A stretch of 64,000 nucleotides of DNA from contig JAPKZB010000096.1 of NCBI GenBank assembly GCA_026393985.1, forward strand, positions 1 through 64,000, written 5' to 3'. Positions 17,433-25,396 of the stretch are shown in pieces (position 1 is the first letter of the stretch; each line of letters opens with the position of its first letter). Under the pieces are notes generated by a model that saw nothing but the letters and a program-made list of their open reading frames with translations, ran no database searches and was not told the origin of the DNA. This stretch comes from Acidobacteriota bacterium. GTDB lineage: Bacteria; Acidobacteriota; Terriglobia; Bryobacterales; Bryobacteraceae. The position numbers and the translations under genes are program-made.

Positions 17433-17972
17433 ATGCAACGCCAGATCGCTAACCTGTTCGTCGTAGTCGCCGCCGGAGCCACGCTCCTGGCCGCATCCAC
17501 CACCCTTCCCAATGCCCCGCGTACGCAGGAGCGTCTTGAAAAAGAGGTCCGCAAAGAGCTCATCACGCTCCCGTTGCTCTCCGTCTTCGATAACCTCAGC
17601 TATCGCGTCGAAGGCGAAACCGCCTATCTATCCGGCCAGACCATCCGCCCGGTGCTCAAAAGCGATGCAGCCAACCGCGTCCGCTCCATCGAAGGCATCA
17701 CCAACGTGGTGAACGAGATCGAGGTCCTGCCCCTGTCGCCCTTTGACGACCGGCTGCGCCTCGTCCTCGCCCGCACCATCTACGGCCAGCCCACGCTCCA
17801 GCGCTACGCCCTCGGCGCCAATCCCTCCATTCGCATCATCGTCCGGAACGGCAACGTCACCCTCGAAGGGGTCGTCGACCGGGAAATGGATAAAACCATC
17901 GCCGGCCTCCGCGCCAACACCGTCGACAATGTCTTTGAGGTAACCAACAACCTGCGGATCGCCGCGAGGTAG
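17433..17972 (+). CDS. Secreted protein with two BON domains
   Basis: 179 residues with an N-terminal hydrophobic signal (ANLFVVVAAGATLLAAS) and an AGGAGG ribosome-binding site nine bases before the ATG. Two BON modules follow: about residues 38-95, ending in SIEGITNVVNEIEVLP, and about 100-178, with IRIIVRNGNVTLEGVVDR and NVFEVTNNLRI. BON domains (as in OsmY) bind phospholipid or stabilise the periplasm under osmotic stress. The stop codon directly abuts that of the convergent flavin oxidase. Confidence 0.88.
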   Translation: MQRQIANLFVVVAAGATLLAASTTLPNAPRTQERLEKEVRKELITLPLLSVFDNLSYRVEGETAYLSGQTIRPVLKSDAANRVRSIEGITNVVNEIEVLPLSPFDDRLRLVLARTIYGQPTLQRYALGANPSIRIIVRNGNVTLEGVVDREMDKTIAGLRANTVDNVFEVTNNLRIAAR

Positions 17973-19226
17973 CTACTTGCCGGGAATCGTCGAACTCCGG
18001 TTGGCCGGATCGTAGAGCGCTTTCGTCCCCAGAGCGAACATCTCCTCGGTCCGGCCCCCCTCCAGAACCAGCTTCGCCGTGTACTTCCCCACCGCTGGAC
18101 CATGCTTGTAGCCATGTCCGCTCCCCCCGCCCAGCAGCCACACGTTCTCCTGCTCCGGATGCCGGTCGATCAGATAATCCCCGTTCACCGTGTTCTCATA
18201 CTGGCAAACCTCGGCCTGCGTCAACGGCGCCCCGGCCAGCAGCGGAAAACGCTTCCGCAGATACGCCCGCACCCGGTCCACCGACGCCTGCGGCACCACC
18301 CGCTCCTGCGTCTCCGGATCCACCTCCGGCCCGTGCGCGTCTGGCGCGATCTTGAATCCCCGGTTCTCAAGATCCGGCAATCCGTAGATCGTATCACCCG
18401 GGTCAACCCACGCCGGCAGCAGCGGCGCCCGGAACGTCGCCTCGCCCGCCCCTGCCCCGAAGTAGAACACCTCCTGCCGCGTCGGCCGGATCCGCCCCCG
18501 TAACAGGTCAGGAAACACCTGCGGCAGCCACGGCCCGCAGGCAAATACAAACTGGCCCGCCTTCACCCCCGCTACGCTTTCTACCTTTCGGCCCTTCCCC
18601 GGTGCCTCCACCCGCGCCTGCTCGTACCGCAGCCCGTTCTTTACAAGGTGCCGCACCACCGTCTGCACCCCGCGCCGCGCCATCAACCCCCCGGCCTGAT
18701 ACTCGAAGATCCCCCACGTCAAACCCTCGAGACCAATCCCGGGAAACCGCTTCCCCATCTCCTCCCGCGTCAGAACGTCATGCTTCACGCCCAACTTTCG
18801 AAACGCCGTGAGATTGGCGTTCATATAGGCGTCGTTCGGCCGCCCCATCCACAAAAAGCCCGTCTCATGATACAGCGTCGGATCCGTCGCCGCGTAGAAC
18901 TCCTGATAAACCGCCAGCGCCTCCATCGACCAGCGCGTGTAGATCTCCTTCGGCCCGTAACCGGCCCGCGTAATCCGCGACTCCCCGCCCGAACTCGCCC
19001 GGTTGTTCGCCGCCCCGTGCTGGTCAATCAGCGTCACCCGCGCCCCGGCCCGGCGCAGCATAAACGCCGTCCACGCTCCAAAAACGCCGGCTCCAACCAC
19101 GGCAATATCGGCAATCGGCTTGGTCTGCGCCATGGCTGCTCCTGTCAGGACCGACTTAGTCAAAAATGTTCTACGCGATGCGTTCGGCACTCTTCTCAGA
19201 GTATCAGGCGATGGATTATCATACAT
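17973..19226 (-). CDS. FAD-dependent amine/sarcosine oxidase-like oxidoreductase (DAO family)
   Basis: About 417 residues. The Rossmann motif is IAVVGAGVFGAWTAFML. SSGGESRITRAGYGPKEIY is the sarcosine-oxidase/N-methyltryptophan-oxidase signature, and LLGGGSGHGYKHGPAVGK is the C-terminal FAD contact. In MSOX-like enzymes a cysteine binds FAD covalently; a Cys is present near FACGPW but its role is not certain. A Tat-like stretch (SRRTFLTKSVLTGAA) precedes the domain, so it may be exported. Start options are ATG 19226, GTG 19190 or the internal ATG at the Rossmann fold. The substrate is probably an N-methylated or secondary amine. Confidence 0.85.
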   Translation of the reverse strand: MYDNPSPDTLRRVPNASRRTFLTKSVLTGAAMAQTKPIADIAVVGAGVFGAWTAFMLRRAGARVTLIDQHGAANNRASSGGESRITRAGYGPKEIYTRWSMEALAVYQEFYAATDPTLYHETGFLWMGRPNDAYMNANLTAFRKLGVKHDVLTREEMGKRFPGIGLEGLTWGIFEYQAGGLMARRGVQTVVRHLVKNGLRYEQARVEAPGKGRKVESVAGVKAGQFVFACGPWLPQVFPDLLRGRIRPTRQEVFYFGAGAGEATFRAPLLPAWVDPGDTIYGLPDLENRGFKIAPDAHGPEVDPETQERVVPQASVDRVRAYLRKRFPLLAGAPLTQAEVCQYENTVNGDYLIDRHPEQENVWLLGGGSGHGYKHGPAVGKYTAKLVLEGGRTEEMFALGTKALYDPANRSSTIPGK

Positions 19227-19281
19227 TTTCAGGTCTCTTCCGCGATCGAACTGGCCGGATACGAGCCATTTCCTGTTCCCC

Positions 19282-21879
19282 ATGCCCCTTCGATCGATAC
19301 TCCTCTGGTGCGCTCTGGTGCCCGCTGCCTACCCGCAGACCCCCGAAAAACCCGCGGAGAGCAAGCCCCCCGCGCTAGAAGACCCGCCGGCCGCCCAAAC
19401 CCGCACGCAACTGAACCTCCTCGGCCAGACCGACAACAAATCCGGCGAAAGCCGCCGCAACGAAAACGTCCAGTTCAACCTCGTCGACAACAACGCCCAG
19501 AAAGAGCTCAACCAGCGCATCGGCGTCACCGCCTCCTTCGTCCACGAATTCTCCTCCGACCGCAACTACTTCGGCGCTGAATTCGGCCCCACCGCCCCCT
19601 GGAGCGTCCTCCAGTCCCCGTCCTTCAAGGACTCCTGGCACGGCAATCTCAACTGGAGCCATCTCAACAGCCTCACCTCCGCCCGCGCCTTTTTCCAGGT
19701 CGGCGGCGTCCAACCCGCCCGCGACAACAACTTCTCGGCCGCCCTCTCCGGCAAGCTCTGGCGCGGCGCCTCTCTCACCTGGGACGGCGGCCTCCAAGCC
19801 CTCCGCGGCGTCGTCAACGGCAATATCCTCGCCCCCCTCCCCAGCGAACGCACCCCCCTCGCCACCGAACCCCGCCTCCGCGCCATCGTCGCCAGCATTC
19901 TCGATTCCTACCCCAACATCCCCCCCAACCGCCCCGACATCGACCCCCGCATGGTCAACCTCAACGCCCCCCAAACCATCGACAACCGCAACACCGCCTC
20001 CCGCCTCGATCAGCGCCTCGGCCGCCGCGACCAGCTCTCCCTCAGCTACAACTGGATCACCCAGAACGTCGTCGCCTTCCAACTCGTCCGCGGCCAAAAC
20101 CCCAATACCACCACCCGCGCCCACAAAGCCGGTCTGGCCTGGAACCGCACCCTCTCGCCCTCCACCGTCCTCTCCGCCGCCTACCGCCTCGACCGCGTCG
20201 GCACCGTCATCGGCCCCGAACCCACCGCCGTCCCCTACGCCGTCTACCCCTCCACCGCCCTCACCAATATCAACGCCAACAGCACCATCCCCATCAACCG
20301 CGCCCAGAACGCCTTCAAATCCGCCCTCCAACTCCGCCGCTCCGCCGGCCGCCACAACTGGTCCCTCGGCGCCCAGTTCAACCGCCACCAGCTCAACGGC
20401 TCCGATTCGGACTCCCACATCCCCGCCCTCTCGTTCAACAACACCGCCACCGCCGACGTCATCACCAACATCCGCCTCGGCACCCCCATCACCATGTTCC
20501 AGGCCGTCGGCTCCATCCACCGCGGCTTCCGCAACTGGGACAACTGGATCTACTTCAACGACACCTGGCGCGCCCGCCCCAACTTCACCGTCAACTTCGG
20601 CCTCGGCTACCGCCCCAACAGCCGCCCCATCGAAGTCAACGGCCTCAATCGCTTCCCCTACAAGAGCGACAACAACAACTTCGGCCCCTTTCTCGGACTC
20701 GCCTACCGCCTCGCCCCCCGCTGGGGCGTCCTCCGCGCTGGTTACGGCCTCCACTACGGCGAAATCTTCCCGGCCACCTTCCAGCAGATCCGCTTCAATC
20801 AGCCCCTCAACGCCAAAATCGTCATCCAACAGCCCAACCTCGCCAATCCGTTCGAAAACATCGACGCCACCCAGCTCAGCAAGGCCCGCGCTGTCTCTTA
20901 CGCCTACGCGCCCGACCTGGTCTCCCCCTACTCCCAGCTCTATAACTTCACCTGGGAACTCCAACCGCTCTCCCCCCTCCGCTGGCAGATCGGTTACACC
21001 GGCAGCCGCAGCCAGAAGCTGCTCTACCATCACTACACCAACCGCGCCCACCCCGTCCCCGGCATCCCCACCACCGTCGCCACCATCGACCAGCGCCGCG
21101 CCGATCCCACCAAAGCCGACATCCGTACCGTCGGAAACATGTCCCGCGGCTTCTACGACGCCTTCAAGACCACCGCTCTCATCCCCCGCTGGCGCGGCCT
21201 GAATCTCGAAGCCTCCTACTGGTTCAGCAAAGCCATCGACCTCGGCGCCGACTACACCAGCACCGCCCATGACATCGATAGCTTCCGCGGCCGCTCCCAG
21301 TATGAGTTCGAGGCCCACAGCGATCTCCGCGGCCGCTCCCGCTTCGACCAGCCCCACGCCTTCCTCCTCCGCGCTGACTACTCCGTCCCCCGCTTCCGCC
21401 GCCCCTGGATCGGCCGCTGGGGCCTGTTTGCCGTCGCGCTCGCCAAATCCGGTACCCCATTTCAGGTCACCGGCGGCTCCGACGCCCCCGGCTACGGCAA
21501 CGTCGACGGGGTCAGCCTGGACCGCCCGAACATCCTCGACCCTTCCATCCTCGGCCGCGCCATCTCCCACCCCGATCGCGCCCGCCAGCTCCTGCCCCGC
21601 GCCGCGTTCGCGTTCATCACCCCCGGCGACCTCCGCGGTAACCTGGGCCGCAATACCTTCCGCCGCGGCCCCGTCCGCAACATGAACGCCGGCCTCAGCA
21701 TCGATTGGCCTCTGGCCAAGGAGCGCACCCTCGCCTTCCGCCTTGAAAGCAACAACCTCACCAACTCGCCGCAGTTCGCCGAACCCGGCACCGCGCTCAC
21801 CGATCCCAACTTCGGCATGATCACCAACACCCTGAACGACGGCCGCAGCTTCCGCTTCTCGCTCCGCCTCAGCTACTGA
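19282..21879 (+). CDS. TonB-dependent receptor-like outer-membrane barrel (Oar-like)
   Basis: 865 residues from ATG 19282, with a signal peptide ending near AAYPQ. The protein is rich in alternating strands with aromatic girdles and ends in FRFSLRLSY, the terminal aromatic typical of outer-membrane barrels. The pattern matches the large acidobacterial family related to Oar/TonB-dependent receptors. However, it is shorter than the usual 1000-1200 residues and I see no N-terminal carboxypeptidase-regulatory domain or clear TonB box, so transport may be TonB-independent. It is divergent from the flavin oxidase, 55 bases apart. Codons are extremely C-ending. Confidence 0.82.
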   Translation: MPLRSILLWCALVPAAYPQTPEKPAESKPPALEDPPAAQTRTQLNLLGQTDNKSGESRRNENVQFNLVDNNAQKELNQRIGVTASFVHEFSSDRNYFGAEFGPTAPWSVLQSPSFKDSWHGNLNWSHLNSLTSARAFFQVGGVQPARDNNFSAALSGKLWRGASLTWDGGLQALRGVVNGNILAPLPSERTPLATEPRLRAIVASILDSYPNIPPNRPDIDPRMVNLNAPQTIDNRNTASRLDQRLGRRDQLSLSYNWITQNVVAFQLVRGQNPNTTTRAHKAGLAWNRTLSPSTVLSAAYRLDRVGTVIGPEPTAVPYAVYPSTALTNINANSTIPINRAQNAFKSALQLRRSAGRHNWSLGAQFNRHQLNGSDSDSHIPALSFNNTATADVITNIRLGTPITMFQAVGSIHRGFRNWDNWIYFNDTWRARPNFTVNFGLGYRPNSRPIEVNGLNRFPYKSDNNNFGPFLGLAYRLAPRWGVLRAGYGLHYGEIFPATFQQIRFNQPLNAKIVIQQPNLANPFENIDATQLSKARAVSYAYAPDLVSPYSQLYNFTWELQPLSPLRWQIGYTGSRSQKLLYHHYTNRAHPVPGIPTTVATIDQRRADPTKADIRTVGNMSRGFYDAFKTTALIPRWRGLNLEASYWFSKAIDLGADYTSTAHDIDSFRGRSQYEFEAHSDLRGRSRFDQPHAFLLRADYSVPRFRRPWIGRWGLFAVALAKSGTPFQVTGGSDAPGYGNVDGVSLDRPNILDPSILGRAISHPDRARQLLPRAAFAFITPGDLRGNLGRNTFRRGPVRNMNAGLSIDWPLAKERTLAFRLESNNLTNSPQFAEPGTALTDPNFGMITNTLNDGRSFRFSLRLSY

Positions 21880-21917
21880 TCCCTCGCCGCTCTCCCTCGC
21901 CGCTCTCCCTCGCCGCG
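21880..21917. repeat. 13-bp tandem repeat, about three units
   Basis: Directly after the stop codon of the barrel gene the unit CTCCCTCGCCGCT is repeated nearly three times (21880-21891 lacking the first base, 21892-21904, 21905-21917 with one change). It could vary in copy number by slippage. The rest of the gap to 21995 shows no gene or clear hairpin. Confidence 0.8.
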
Positions 21918-21995
21918 TCCCAGCGCCACCCTCATCGCAAACGCCTCGCCCCTAATCCCGCTGCGCGCTCCTCCGCCTACTGCCCCCGCCCCGCC

Positions 21996-23562
21996 CTACT
22001 CAACCGCCACCGTCGTCTCATTACTCGCCCGCCCCCCGCTCCCCAGCCGCAGACGAACCGCCGCCCCCCGTGGCGCCTCCGCCGGAACCACAAAGTTCAC
22101 CTGATCCAAACCCGCAAACCCCGGCGCCCGGCCCGCGTACACCGGCGTCACCCGCACCCCACCCAACTCCACCACCACCGGCGTCGTCGCCCACGCCAAT
22201 CCCTCCCGCCGCTCCGTCGCTCCCAACCCGGTCGCAAACACCGCCACCACCGTCCCGGTCCGCGCCGCGCTCTGCGCCGTGTTCAACGCCCCCGTCACCG
22301 CGTCAATTGCCGCCGACGAACTGCAATCCCGCCGCCTCACCATTGACCAGCACCCGCACCCCCGCCAGCTCCGTCGGCAGCGGCAGCGCCGCCGCCTGCC
22401 CGGTCGTCACCGCCAACCCGGACCCGTAAATGGAAACAAACATCCCCGGCGCCCGGCTTAACCCCGGCACCCGCCCCGCCGCCGGCAACACCGCCGCCAC
22501 CTGCGGCCCCGGCTTTACCACCGCCACGTTGAACCCCACCGGCGCCACGTTCACCCCCGCCGTCACCTCCGGCGTCGCCCCAATCCGCACCTCCTGCCGC
22601 CCCGCCGGCACAAAATCCGCCGACCACGCAAACGCCCCCTTCGCTAACTCCACCGTTCCCGCCGTCACCCGCGCCGCCGTCTCCACCGCCCGCCCCTCCC
22701 GGTCCTGATAACTCAACAGCAGCCCCCCGGCCGTGTTCCACGAACTCGCCGGCCCCTCGCCCAACCCCCGCCACTCGGCTGTTCCGTCCAAAAACGACCG
22801 GATAATCCGCCACGAAAGATGGTCCTCCGAGTCCACCTCGGCCAGGTACGGCGCCCGCGCGCACCCTGGCGCCGCCAGCCGCAACAGCGGCGAATTCGTA
22901 TGGCAGTACGGCACCACCCGCAGCCGGTCCTCGCCCGCCTGAAACCGCAGCGAGGCCGACGTGAACGGCACCAACCCGTCCCCGGTCGCGCTCGCCGCCC
23001 CGGCGATGGCGATCGCGTCCACCCCCCGCAAATCATCCCCACCCTGGTTCCACGTCCCCAGGTCAAACAAAAACCGGCTCCCCGGCAGCATCGCCCGCAC
23101 CTGCGGGTCCACCGCCGCCACGGTTCCGAACAACGCCGCGAAGCCGATGCCAAAATGAGGCGAACCGAGAAACACCGCCTTCCGCACCCGCGGGTTCGCC
23201 GGCGGCACAAACGTCCCCGGCGCGTTCTGCTTGCCGGCCAGGTAACTGCGCAAAATCAGCCCCCCCATGCTGTGGACCACCGCATCCACCTCGGCCGCCC
23301 CGCTCTCGGCAATCCGCCGCCCCAGCGCCGCGCCCATCTCCTCAATCGTCGGCCGCGGCTCACCGGCGGCCGGAACCGAGCAGTTGTTGAACCAGATCAC
23401 CTCGCGCCCCGCCGCCCGGAGCTTCTCCTCCAACTGGCCGAACGTCTCCCGGCTCACCCGGTTCTCGCACGGCAGATCCTGATACCCGTTCACCAGCACC
23501 ACCGGCGGCGCCGTCTGCCCCCACGCCATTCCACCGGCTAACAGGAAAAGAAAGGTACGCAT
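21996..23562 (-). pseudogene. Secreted lipase-like hydrolase with a broken TIGR03437 C-terminal domain
   Basis: The 5' frame (23562-22303, 419 residues) has a signal peptide, an alpha/beta-hydrolase with the elbow VHSMGG and YLAGK, and then the start of the Solibacter-type C-terminal domain (SIYGSGLAV, LPLPTELAGVRVLVNG). It stops at FVGGN. The rest of that domain continues in another frame (ALNTAQSAARTGTVVAVFATG and GLDQVNFVVPAEAP, down to 21996). The middle strands of the domain, roughly 50-70 residues, are absent, so a deletion with a frame change near 22300-22330 is likely. The hydrolase part may still be made, with a short false tail. AGGGGGT precedes the ATG. Confidence 0.7.
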
Positions 23563-23582
23563 ACCCCCTATTCTGCTACAGA

Positions 23583-23615
23583 AATACGAAAGGCCGTCCT
23601 GTCACAGGACGGCCT
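23583..23615 (-). terminator. Rho-independent terminator after the cold-shock gene
   Basis: A perfect 11-bp stem (AGGCCGTCCTG, 23591-23601, pairing with 23605-23615) closes a three-base loop. Read on the minus strand it is followed by TTTCGTATTTC, a moderately U-rich tail. It lies 32 bases downstream of the stop codon of the cold-shock gene at 23647 and before the lipase start. Confidence 0.85.
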
Positions 23616-23646
23616 CAGGCAACAGCACCGTGCGTGAAAAGCTGGC

Positions 23647-23850
23647 TTAGCCGCGCGTAACGTTCTCGGCCTGCAGACCCTTCGGGCCCGTCTTGACTTC
23701 GAACTCAACCTCCGATCCCTCATCCAGCGCCCGGTATCCATTCATTTGGATCGCGCTGAAATGAACGAAAACATCCTCACCGCTGGACCGCTGGATAAAG
23801 CCAAAGCCCTTGGCGGCATTAAACCATTTCACTACACCTTTTTCTCTCAC
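23647..23850 (-). CDS. Cold-shock protein (CspA family)
   Basis: 67 residues forming one cold-shock OB-fold. The RNA-binding motifs KGFGFI (RNP1) and DVFVHF (RNP2) are intact, and it ends [11 protein letters not shown] as the family does. Such proteins bind single-stranded RNA or DNA and melt mRNA structure. It begins with GTG 23850, with AGGAG about eight bases upstream. A strong terminator follows, so it is probably a single-gene transcript. The 136-base stretch between it and the upstream DUF1501 gene could hold its promoter and leader, but I see no confident boxes. Confidence 0.95.
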   Translation of the reverse strand: MREKGVVKWFNAAKGFGFIQRSSGEDVFVHFSAIQMNGYRALDEGSEVEFEVKTGPKGLQAENVTRG

Positions 23851-23986
23851 TACGAAATCTCCTAATGCAGGTTACTGCTTTGAAAGCGCTACCACGGAAA
23901 ATGACCAACCCACTGCGGAATCAACACTTCTCCCGCTGCGCTTTCGAAAGTCTCTCATACTGAAGCCCGAGTTGCAAATCGGCGCT

Positions 23987-25390
23987 TCACCCGACCAGCT
24001 TCTTCACCACCGCCCCGTGCACGTCCGTCAGCCGGAACTCGCGTCCCATGAACCGGTACGTCAGCTTCGTATGGTCGAAACCGAGCAGGTGCAGCATCGT
24101 CGCCTGCAGGTCGTTGATGTCTACTTTGTCTTCGAGAATGTTCAGCCCGAAGTCGTCCGTCTTCCCGATCACCTGCCCGGTCTGGATGCCGCCGCCCGTC
24201 ATCCACATCGTATAGCCGTTTGGATTGTGGTCCCGACCGGCGTTGCTAGCGTCCTCCGGCCGCCGGAACTCCGACATCGGCGTCCGCCCGAACTCGCCGC
24301 CCCAAACCACCAGCGTATCTTCGAGCAACCCCCGCTGCTTCAGATCCCGAATCAACGCCGCCGCCGGCTGGTCCGTCGTTCGGCACTGCTTGGGCAGCCC
24401 CGTGTTGATCGACGAATGGTGATCCCACGATCCGTGCATCAGCATCACAAAACGCACGCCCCGCTCAATCATCCGCCGCGCCAGCAAGCAGTTCGTGCCG
24501 TAGGCGTTGGTCGCCTCCTGCCCGATCCCGTACATCTCTTTGGTCGCCTGCGATTCGCCCGAAAAGTCGAGCAGCTCCGGCGACGAACTCTGCATCCGAA
24601 ACGCTAACTCATAGGAGTGGATCCGCGAGGAGATCTCCTCGTCGCCCGTCACCGTCTGCCGCATCTCGTTCAAATCCCGCAGGGCATCAAGCCGCGCCCG
24701 CTGCCGCGCCGCGTCCACCCCCTCCGGGTTCTTTAAATACAGAATCGGATCGCCCGTGCTCCGGAACGGCGTCCCCGCGTACGTCGTCGGCAAAAAGCCG
24801 CTCGAAAAGTTATCTGATCCCCCGCTGGTCCCGGATCCCGAACTCAGCACCACAAACCCCGGCAGGTTCTGCGACTCCGATCCCAGCCCGTAGGTTACCC
24901 ACGAGCCCATCGCCGGCCGCCCCACCTGGTTATGCCCGGTAAACAGCTTCAACTGCCCGGGATGGTGGTTGAACTGGTCCGAGTGCATCGACCGCACAAA
25001 ACACAAATCGCCGGCAATCGACGCCGTGTGCGGCAGCAGGTCGGCGAGGTCCATGCCCTGCGGCCCGTATTTCTGAAATTTACGCGGACTACCCAGAATC
25101 GTCGCCGTCGGCTTGATAAACGCCAGCTTCAGATCCTTGGTCAGCGAAGGCGGCAGGCTCTTGCCGTGCCACTCCTGAAGTAGCGGCTTGGGGTCGAACA
25201 GGTCCATCTGGCTCGGCGCCCCTTCCATGAACAGGAAGATCACCCGCTTGGCCTTGGCCGGCAGCGGCGGCTGCTTCGGCGCGAGCGGGTTTCCCGCCGC
25301 CCCGTAGCCGTCCTGCGCCAGCAGATGCTGCAGCGCCACCATCCCGAATCCACTGCCCAGGCTGGCTAGAAACTCTCTCCGGTTCGACAT
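23987..25390 (-). CDS. DUF1501 (sulfatase-like fold) Tat-exported protein
   Basis: 467 residues. A Tat-type N-terminus (MSNRREFLASLGSGFGMVAL) is followed by the DUF1501 domain: FMEGAPSQMDLFDPKP, VWGGEFGRTPMSE, the DHNPNGYTMWMTGGG block and LTDVHG. DUF1501 belongs to the alkaline-phosphatase/sulfatase superfamily, but its reaction is not established. It begins six bases after the stop of the DUF1549/DUF1553 gene. This pairing is typical of planctomycetes and Solibacterales and repeats at 50.6-54.1 kb in this window. Confidence 0.9.
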   Translation of the reverse strand: MSNRREFLASLGSGFGMVALQHLLAQDGYGAAGNPLAPKQPPLPAKAKRVIFLFMEGAPSQMDLFDPKPLLQEWHGKSLPPSLTKDLKLAFIKPTATILGSPRKFQKYGPQGMDLADLLPHTASIAGDLCFVRSMHSDQFNHHPGQLKLFTGHNQVGRPAMGSWVTYGLGSESQNLPGFVVLSSGSGTSGGSDNFSSGFLPTTYAGTPFRSTGDPILYLKNPEGVDAARQRARLDALRDLNEMRQTVTGDEEISSRIHSYELAFRMQSSSPELLDFSGESQATKEMYGIGQEATNAYGTNCLLARRMIERGVRFVMLMHGSWDHHSSINTGLPKQCRTTDQPAAALIRDLKQRGLLEDTLVVWGGEFGRTPMSEFRRPEDASNAGRDHNPNGYTMWMTGGGIQTGQVIGKTDDFGLNILEDKVDINDLQATMLHLLGFDHTKLTYRFMGREFRLTDVHGAVVKKLVG

Positions 25391-25396
25391 CGCAAC

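Noticed and set aside
19375-21570. A 731-codon minus-strand frame opposite the outer-membrane barrel
   Set aside because: The Gly/Ala/Asp/Val repeats mirror the C-ending codons of the barrel gene; no domain is visible.
23591-23615. The perfect 11-bp palindrome as an attachment or operator site
   Set aside because: Position after the cold-shock gene and the U-rich tail fit a terminator better.
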